A DNA stretch of 64,000 nt from Gp6-AA40 sp035492455. Lineage in GTDB: Bacteria; Acidobacteriota; Vicinamibacteria; Vicinamibacterales; UBA2999. Positions 59,120 to 64,000 of this stretch are shown piece by piece. The position numbers and the translations under genes are program-made. The notes beneath the pieces were generated by a model. That model searched no databases and had not been told where the DNA came from. It was given only the letters and a program-made list of their open reading frames with translations. The stretch spans positions 10,178 to 74,177 of the forward strand of contig DATJJE010000012.1 in assembly GCA_035492455.1 (NCBI GenBank), written 5' to 3'. The number at the start of each line of letters is the position of its first letter. The stretch's first letter is position 1.

Positions 59120-60637
59120 ATGAACAACGTGCAGACCAAGCGCACTGGCCGGACATGCCTGACGATCACCGCATGCGTGGCCTTCGCCACTGCCGTAGCA
59201 CTTGGCCAGTCGCTCGATCGGGCGCCGCGAACGCCGACGTTTGCACTCGAACATGTGCGGCTAATCGATGGCACAGGCGCCTCAGCAAAAGACGACCAGA
59301 CCATCGTCGTGGACCACGATCGCATCAGGGCAGTCGGACCTGCATCATCGGTGGCCGTTCCGCCGGACGCGGAACTGATTGATCTCGCCGGCCGGACCGT
59401 CATTCCCGGCCTTGTGGGGATGCACGATCATCTGTTTTACGAGGTCGAGTCCGCCGGGTCGGGCGAAATATCCGTGCCCGCCCAAAGAACGTTCGCAAAG
59501 CTGTATCTGGCCAACGGCGTAACGACCGTCCGCACGACCGGCACAATTGACTTTGACGGCGATGTGCGCCTGAAGGAGAGGATTGATGCTGGGAAGGAGC
59601 CCGGACCACGGATCTTTCTGACGAGCGGCTATTTCGGCGCTACAACACCGCAGCCCGACCCGGATGGCATCGTCAGGCTTGTCAATCAGTACGCCGATCG
59701 GGGCGCCACTTCGATCAAGGCCTACACGACTCTTCGTTCCAGCGAACTCAAAGCAGCGATCGCCGCCGCCCACGAACGCGGTCTGCGGGTGACTGGACAC
59801 CTGTGCGCAGTCGGATTCCGCGAGGCCGCGTCGTTCGGCATAGACAACATCGAGCACGGCCTGCCGTTCGACACCGAGTTCTACTCCGGCAAGCGTTTCG
59901 ATGAATGCCCCGATCAGAATTCCGTGATCGCCGAGATGGCGAATAAGGAAGTGAGTGGTGACGACATCCGGCGAACGATCGACGAGCTCGTCAAAGACAA
60001 TGTGGCGCTGACCTCCACGCTCGCGGTGCTCGAAAGCGTGACCGGGGTTGCCGCCGACAAGCGGGTGAGGCTACTGCTCGTGCCGAGGCTGCAGGAGGCC
60101 TACGATGCCGCCGCGAAGCTACGGACCGATCCCAGCACGCGAACGAGTGCGCTGTACTACGGAGCCTTTCACAAAGAGCAGGAATTCGAGCGGGCCTTCG
60201 TCGCTCGTGGCGGCACGTTGATGGCGGGTGTGGATCCGACCGGGTGGGGCGGTGTGGCCGCCGGTTTTGGGGACCGGCGCGAACTCGAGCTACTGGTGGA
60301 GGAAGGCTTCCCCGTCGAAAAAGCCATCCAGATCGCCACGTCCAACGGCGCAAAGTTCCTGCGGCAATCGGATATCGGCACGATCGCCGCAGGGAACAAA
60401 GCCGATCTTGTGGTGATTCGTGGAGATCTGGCGCGAGACATCTATCGGCTCCGCAACATCGATTTCGTCGTCAAGGACGGTGTCACCTATGACCCCGAGA
60501 AACTGATCGATGCGGCGCAGGGCACCATCGGCGCCTCTGACGTGAGTCGATTCTTTACATGGCGGGCCCTGGGGATTGCGCTCCTCCTTCCGGCACTCGT
60601 GCTGGTTCGCCTACGACGAGCGTCTCGCCGGATGTAG
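59120..60637 (+). CDS. Exported amidohydrolase with C-terminal membrane anchor
   Basis: 505 residues. Signal peptide (LTITACVAFATAVALG), composite domain (LEHVRLIDGTGASAKDDQTIVV), metal site GLVGMHDHLFYE, ATSIKAYTTL (carboxylated-Lys candidate), RVTGHLCAVG, NIEHGLPF and LMAGVDPTGWGG. The end is unusual: a hydrophobic helix (WRALGIALLLPALVLV) followed by RLRRASRRM, a classic C-terminal anchor with a cytoplasmic basic tail. Its closest relatives in the window are the amidohydrolases at 47670 and 49308. Confidence 0.87.
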   Translation: MNNVQTKRTGRTCLTITACVAFATAVALGQSLDRAPRTPTFALEHVRLIDGTGASAKDDQTIVVDHDRIRAVGPASSVAVPPDAELIDLAGRTVIPGLVGMHDHLFYEVESAGSGEISVPAQRTFAKLYLANGVTTVRTTGTIDFDGDVRLKERIDAGKEPGPRIFLTSGYFGATTPQPDPDGIVRLVNQYADRGATSIKAYTTLRSSELKAAIAAAHERGLRVTGHLCAVGFREAASFGIDNIEHGLPFDTEFYSGKRFDECPDQNSVIAEMANKEVSGDDIRRTIDELVKDNVALTSTLAVLESVTGVAADKRVRLLLVPRLQEAYDAAAKLRTDPSTRTSALYYGAFHKEQEFERAFVARGGTLMAGVDPTGWGGVAAGFGDRRELELLVEEGFPVEKAIQIATSNGAKFLRQSDIGTIAAGNKADLVVIRGDLARDIYRLRNIDFVVKDGVTYDPEKLIDAAQGTIGASDVSRFFTWRALGIALLLPALVLVRLRRASRRM

Positions 60638-60680
60638 AACTGATTCGACGAACGGCAGGTTCTGCTCACGTACTCGATGC

Positions 60681-61472
60681 ATGATGCGACCGATTCTAAG
60701 GCGCGAAACCATCCGATATCATTCGCTCGTGTCCACCCTTGCCAGATCGGAGCGCGACCGCGACGATGTGGCAGCGCTATCGACGCGCGTTGGCGAGCTC
60801 GAAGCCACGTTCAACGAGCGGGCGGCGCAAGCTGCATGCGCGAAGCGGGAACTTGCCGCGTTCACCATCGATTACCGGCAACGCGTCGGCCGGCTGCATG
60901 AGGAGCTCGACGATCTCGAGGCGGCGATCGCCGAAGCGGAGCTTGGCCAGATCTCGAAACGGATTGCAAGTGAAGCCGGTCGCCCGGACGCATCAACCGC
61001 GCTGTCTGCATCCGAGCCTCTGCCCCGCTACACCTCCGATGCGGTCCGCAAACTCTTTCGTGATGTGGCCAAGGCGATCCATCCGGACCTCGCCGAAGAC
61101 GAAGTTGCGCGCGACCGTCGTCACGCGATGATGATCGAAGCCAACCGCGCATATGCGCTGGGCGATGAAGACCGGCTGCGCTGGATTCTCGAGTCGTGGA
61201 CGCGAAGGCCGGAGGCCGTTCAGGGGAGCGATCCGGAAGCGATCCGCGTGCGTCTGCAGCGGCGCGTGACTCAGCTTCAGGAACAGATCGCGCTCCTCGA
61301 TAACGATTTCGACGCGTTGAAAGAGACGCCGATGTGGAAGCTGAAGGCGATGGTGGACGAGGCTACCGCTCAGGGCAAGGACCTGGTGCGCGACATGGTC
61401 GCGCGACTGAAGGTCGACATCATGGTGGCGCGCAACCGTCTCCACGCCATCGAGTGGACGGCCGACGCCTAA
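60681..61472 (+). CDS. Coiled-coil protein with a J-domain-like core
   Basis: 263 residues from ATG 60681; a GTG at 60729, six nt after TATCAT, is a good alternative. An N-terminal coiled coil (ALSTRVGELEATFNERAAQ ... LHEELDDLEAAIAEAEL), then VRKLFRDVAKAIHPDLAED, containing the HPD of J-domains, and EANRAYALGDEDRLRWILESW, and a C-terminal second coiled coil (RRVTQLQEQIALLDNDFD). It probably docks a DnaK-type chaperone onto an unknown client. The stop overlaps the convergent DUF3237 stop by 4 nt. Confidence 0.75.
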   Translation: MMRPILRRETIRYHSLVSTLARSERDRDDVAALSTRVGELEATFNERAAQAACAKRELAAFTIDYRQRVGRLHEELDDLEAAIAEAELGQISKRIASEAGRPDASTALSASEPLPRYTSDAVRKLFRDVAKAIHPDLAEDEVARDRRHAMMIEANRAYALGDEDRLRWILESWTRRPEAVQGSDPEAIRVRLQRRVTQLQEQIALLDNDFDALKETPMWKLKAMVDEATAQGKDLVRDMVARLKVDIMVARNRLHAIEWTADA

Positions 61473-61891
61473 CGCGGCACGGTCGCTTCACATCCATATG
61501 CGCGCCCGCGAGCAACACCCCCGACGCCAACGGAATCGAGAACGCCTTCGAGCACCCCGAACGTTGTATTCAGCCACGAGTAGCGGGAATCCGCGGTGCG
61601 GAACGTGAACGTCGTGACAAAGACGCGTGCCTTATCTGATTCGCGCAGGGTGGCGATGCCGTTCATCTCCACGTAGATCTTCGCGCCGTCATGCGCATCG
61701 AGGACTCCTCGCAGCGTCGGCATGTTCACGTTGTCGGCCCGTCGTGGCGCCAGATTCGTCAGGCGCAGCGTTCCCCGCAGCCGTTCTCCCGATGCGGTGC
61801 CCTCCATCGTTCCATACAGCTGTCCGCCGGCGCCGAAGTCGATCGATTCAAGCGAGGTGTAGCGAAGCTCAACATCACAAAGGGGGTTCAT
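61469..61891 (-). CDS. DUF3237 protein (no signal peptide)
   Basis: 140 residues from ATG 61891 with AAGG six nt upstream. LCDVELRYTSLESIDFGAGGQLYG, RLRGTLRLTNLAPRR, KIYVEMNGIATL and SRYSWLNTTFGVLEGVL match DUF3237. It is cytoplasmic, unlike the exported copy at 42503. It follows the Nudix gene by 33 nt. Confidence 0.83.
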   Translation of the reverse strand: MNPLCDVELRYTSLESIDFGAGGQLYGTMEGTASGERLRGTLRLTNLAPRRADNVNMPTLRGVLDAHDGAKIYVEMNGIATLRESDKARVFVTTFTFRTADSRYSWLNTTFGVLEGVLDSVGVGGVARGRAYGCEATVPR

Positions 61892-61924
61892 CTGCATCCT
61901 TGCATCGTCGCATACCGTCACGGG

Positions 61925-62563
61925 TCAGGGTGATGCGACGACATCCATGCGCTTCAGCAGTGCCAGAAACTCGGCCAGTACCATCGCCGTCGCGCCCCAG
62001 ATGCGCACACCCGCGACGTCGAAGTAAGGAACAGTCTGCATCACGTGCGGCGGCAGCGGCCGCAGCCGCCGCTCCGAGCGGACGATGTCCGGCTGCATCA
62101 GCTGCGAGAGTGGCAGCTCGATCAACTGCGCCACCTCCCGAGCGGCAAGGTTGAATGCGGGCCGCCGTCGCGCGAGCCCAACCACGGGATGGAGGAGATG
62201 TGCGCTCACCGCAATCGGAATCGGCGTCAGACGGCCTAGCACGTCGACCTCGCGGCGAGGGACGCCGATTTCCTCCTCCGCTTCGCGCAGTGCAGCGTCC
62301 TCCGGCAATTCATCGGGTCGATCGAGGCGACCGCCGGGGAGCGAGACCTGACTGGTGTGGTGACGCAGACCAGAGGCTCGAACGGTGAGGGGCAGGTGCC
62401 ACTCGTCCTGCTGCGGATAGATCAACAACAGCGCTGCGGCCGGCCGCAGCGTGGCGCCCTCGTCCGGCCATGTGCGCGGATCCGGGGCCATGCGTAATTG
62501 GGCGGCGAGTCCAGGGAGTGGTTCTGAAAGAATACGTCGCAGATCATCAGGACGTAGTTCCAT
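61925..62563 (-). CDS. Nudix hydrolase, CoA-pyrophosphatase-like
   Basis: 212 residues. The UPF0035-type lead SGLRHHTSQVSLPGGRLD and the Nudix box ending LREAEEEIGVPRREVDVLG are intact (the first Gly-to-Glu spacing is one residue longer than the textbook box). The CoA subfamily cleaves CoA or its oxidised forms. Active-site Glu residues are retained. Confidence 0.88.
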   Translation of the reverse strand: MELRPDDLRRILSEPLPGLAAQLRMAPDPRTWPDEGATLRPAAALLLIYPQQDEWHLPLTVRASGLRHHTSQVSLPGGRLDRPDELPEDAALREAEEEIGVPRREVDVLGRLTPIPIAVSAHLLHPVVGLARRRPAFNLAAREVAQLIELPLSQLMQPDIVRSERRLRPLPPHVMQTVPYFDVAGVRIWGATAMVLAEFLALLKRMDVVASP

Positions 62564-62584
62564 GCGACCGCTTGAAACGGGGAC

Positions 62585-62740
62585 TTACCGTCCGATGAGA
62601 ATCAGAACGCCCGCCACCAGCGCGATCACCGCGGTAACAATAGGCGGAATTGCCAGAGACACGACTCCGCCGATGCCCACGAGGATGAGCCAGATGGCAA
62701 GCAGAAGCATACCCGTGCTGCGCGTCACTCGAATCGCCAT
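62585..62740 (-). CDS. 51-residue membrane protein with two helices
   Basis: Translation of 62740-62585 gives MAIRVTRSTG followed by two hydrophobic helices (MLLLAIWLILVGIGGVVSLA and IVTAVIALVAGVLILI), ending GR. A GAGG site 7 nt before the ATG and a TAATAT box 18 nt before the ATG support expression. It resembles the small two-helix inner-membrane proteins often left unannotated. Function unknown. Confidence 0.7.
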   Translation of the reverse strand: MAIRVTRSTGMLLLAIWLILVGIGGVVSLAIPPIVTAVIALVAGVLILIGR

Positions 62741-62758
62741 GCATTCACCTCACGCGCG

Positions 62759-62764
62759 ATATTA
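62759..62764 (-). promoter_or_regulatory. -10 box TAATAT of the 51-aa membrane protein gene
   Basis: 18 nt before ATG 62740, with GAGG between. It is back to back with TATTCT (62784-62789) of the divergent gene. Confidence 0.45.
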
Positions 62765-62795
62765 ACGCCACATGCGTGCGCTGTATTCTTGACGC

Positions 62796-63710
62796 GTGAC
62801 GGAATCCTGCAGCATGGGTCACCGACGCTCGAGCCGGGCGCTGATGGCGCTGGTACTGCCCGCGGCGCTCGGGGCGGTGCTCGTGAGACCTGTCGGCGCC
62901 GCAAATACGCAGACGATTGACGGGCTGCTGGCCCGCGTCGGCGACAGAATCGCCGAGTTTTACCAGCGCGCGCAGCATGTGATGTGCATCGAGACATCGA
63001 CGGTGCAGCCAATCGATCGCAGTTTCTCCTCCCAAGGGTTTGCCCGCATCGTCGAATCGGAGCTGCACGTCGAGCCGGCGGACGACGACACTAGTGGCGC
63101 GGCGGCGTTCGTGAGGGAAGTACGGAAAGTAAACGGACGGGCGCCGCGCGACAGAGACCTGAAGGATCGTTCCGGTTGCACGGATCCGACGCCGCTCTCT
63201 CTCGAGCCGCTCGAGTTTCTGCTGCCGGCCCACCGCGCCGAGTACGAATTCCGCTTCGCAGGCGTCGGAAAGGACAGGAGCCGAGGAGTGTTCCTTATCG
63301 ACTTCAAATCGGTCGACGCTCGCAGCAGCGTCGAACTCATCGAAGACCCCGCTGGTCACGCTGACTGCTTCGACTGGTCCGGGCACGTTGCATCGAGAGG
63401 TCGCGTCTGGGTGGATGCGGCAAGCTATGACGTCGTGCGCATGGAGCGCGGTCTGCGGGCGATGCTCGATGTGAAAGTCCCCTACCGCATACAACGAAAG
63501 CACAACCTCGAGAACGCCGTGGTCATCGAGCGTGAAGAGACGACCATTCGCTACCGGACAGTCACCTTCACCGATCCTGACGAATCGCTGCTGCTGCCCG
63601 AGTCGATCGAGTCGCTGATCATCGCGCGCGGCGGCCTGCAGTCGACGCGCAGAACACAGACCTATTCTGATTACCGCCGCTTCGTCGGCGACGCAAGAGT
63701 CGTCGAGTAG
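62796..63710 (+). CDS. Exported protein of unknown function
   Basis: 304 residues from GTG 62796 (ATG 62814 possible). Signal peptide (ALMALVLPAALGAVLV), then a mixed alpha/beta protein: VGDRIAEFYQRAQHVMCIET, VFLIDFKSVDAR, RGRVWVDAASYDVVRMERGL and a C-terminal TYSDYRRF. The layout resembles LolA/outer-membrane-lipoprotein-sorting-like acidobacterial proteins, but I would not assign it. TATTCT lies 6 nt before the GTG, suggesting leaderless transcription. Confidence 0.65.
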   Translation: MTESCSMGHRRSSRALMALVLPAALGAVLVRPVGAANTQTIDGLLARVGDRIAEFYQRAQHVMCIETSTVQPIDRSFSSQGFARIVESELHVEPADDDTSGAAAFVREVRKVNGRAPRDRDLKDRSGCTDPTPLSLEPLEFLLPAHRAEYEFRFAGVGKDRSRGVFLIDFKSVDARSSVELIEDPAGHADCFDWSGHVASRGRVWVDAASYDVVRMERGLRAMLDVKVPYRIQRKHNLENAVVIEREETTIRYRTVTFTDPDESLLLPESIESLIIARGGLQSTRRTQTYSDYRRFVGDARVVE

Positions 63711-63801
63711 TCAACGACGCGGCTTTCCGATCGCGTACGACGGTTTCGCGTTTCGCACGGCTCAACGACGCCGCGCGCCATCGGCGAATTACCAACTATC
63801 C

Positions 63802-64000
63802 TCAGCTCCACGTCAGATCGTGTTTGCTGTACGGCAGGTCGCGGAATCGCTTGCCGGTAATCTGGAAGATGGCGTCGCCGATGGCCGATTGGATCGACGT
63901 CGCACGGTCGTGGCCCATGCCTATGAGCCAGTGTCCGGTCGGGAAGAAGTGGATGTTGATCTCGGGCGGATCGTCCGCCATGCGCGAGATCGGGAACTTG
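63802..64000 (-). CDS. C-terminus of a xanthine-dehydrogenase-family molybdopterin-binding subunit (5' part outside the window)
   Basis: 66 codons to a TGA at 63802. The end (IQSAIGDAIFQITGKRFRDLPYS) is the conserved C-terminus of molybdopterin cofactor-binding subunits (MoCoBD_2/CoxL-like), in which ...ANAVFxATGKRxRxLP is the rule. The upstream GMGHDRATS is where the GxGEP..PP motif normally lies and differs here. Only the tail is visible, so substrate cannot be discussed. Confidence 0.75.
   Translation of the reverse strand, partial: KFPISRMADDPPEINIHFFPTGHWLIGMGHDRATSIQSAIGDAIFQITGKRFRDLPYSKHDLTWS

Noticed and set aside
1..64000. CRISPR arrays, tRNA/rRNA genes, prophage or IS elements
   Set aside because: No evenly spaced direct repeats, cloverleaf-like sequence, transposase, integrase or structural phage genes were seen. 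tRNA absence was judged by eye and would need tRNAscan-SE to confirm.

Overview
The window is about 64 kb of high-GC, gene-dense chromosomal DNA with no tRNA, rRNA, CRISPR array, prophage or insertion sequence that I can see. The gene content suggests an Acidobacteriota genome of the Vicinamibacteria type. Pointers are two very large Oar-like TonB-dependent receptors with a carboxypeptidase-regulatory N-terminus, the DUF1592/DUF1552 pair, a Ser/Thr kinase fused to a PD40-type propeller, a cytochrome-fused quinoprotein, ThuA, SMP-30 and many exported amidohydrolases. This is an inference from families, not a marker-gene assignment. Both window edges cut genes.

Layout. 1-2033: an exported Abhydrolase_10-like protein (minus strand, 3' end missing). 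2135-14571: a tightly packed minus-strand run of ten genes, in the order TonB receptor, DUF1592 cytochrome, DUF1552, ankyrin protein, cupin, double carboxymuconolactone-decarboxylase-like protein, SnoaL-like protein, beta-barrel protein, methyltransferase and an HExxH protein, many coupled by 4-base start/stop overlaps. 14756-18133: a second TonB receptor with its own copy of the same promoter/leader, closed by a perfect intrinsic terminator. 18247-22178: a substrate-binding-protein/DUF6282 fusion, a DUF885 protein and a membrane protein. 22205-30673: M20 peptidase, PLD-like protein, metallo-beta-lactamase-fold enzyme, CHRD protein, cytochrome-quinoprotein and an exported protein of unknown role. 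30815-35438: an operon of mostly exported carbohydrate-type enzymes (ThuA, sugar-phosphate-isomerase fold, lipocalin-like, class II aldolase, GlcG-like) behind a PEP-mutase-family enzyme and YbjQ. 35481-38513: DinB/DUF1569, MmgE/PrpD and SMP-30. 38698-45191: a ten-gene minus-strand run with amidohydrolase, DUF3237, RidA, cupin, APC permease and an AAC(6')-like acetyltransferase. 45210-51409: TfoX-like gene, then an operon of a cytochrome/Vgb-like protein, two amidohydrolases and an alpha/beta hydrolase. 51509-63710: kinase-propeller, cupin, DinB, exported RidA, di-heme oxidoreductase, RHS-repeat lipoprotein, membrane-anchored amidohydrolase, J-domain protein, DUF3237, Nudix, a 51-aa membrane protein and an exported unknown. 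63802-64000: C-terminus of a molybdopterin-binding dehydrogenase subunit.

Taken together the genes describe a periplasm-centred scavenging lifestyle: uptake through large TonB receptors, exported hydrolases and lyases, and c-type cytochrome/quinoprotein oxidation. Several enzyme families that are normally cytoplasmic carry signal peptides here. Sequence-level oddities are arrays of NGGTGCGA units in inverted pairs at gene ends, a second hairpin repeat (CACGAACCACGG type), a recurring TGCTAGNAT-type promoter, and several starts only 6-8 nt after a -10-like hexamer, which suggests leaderless transcripts.
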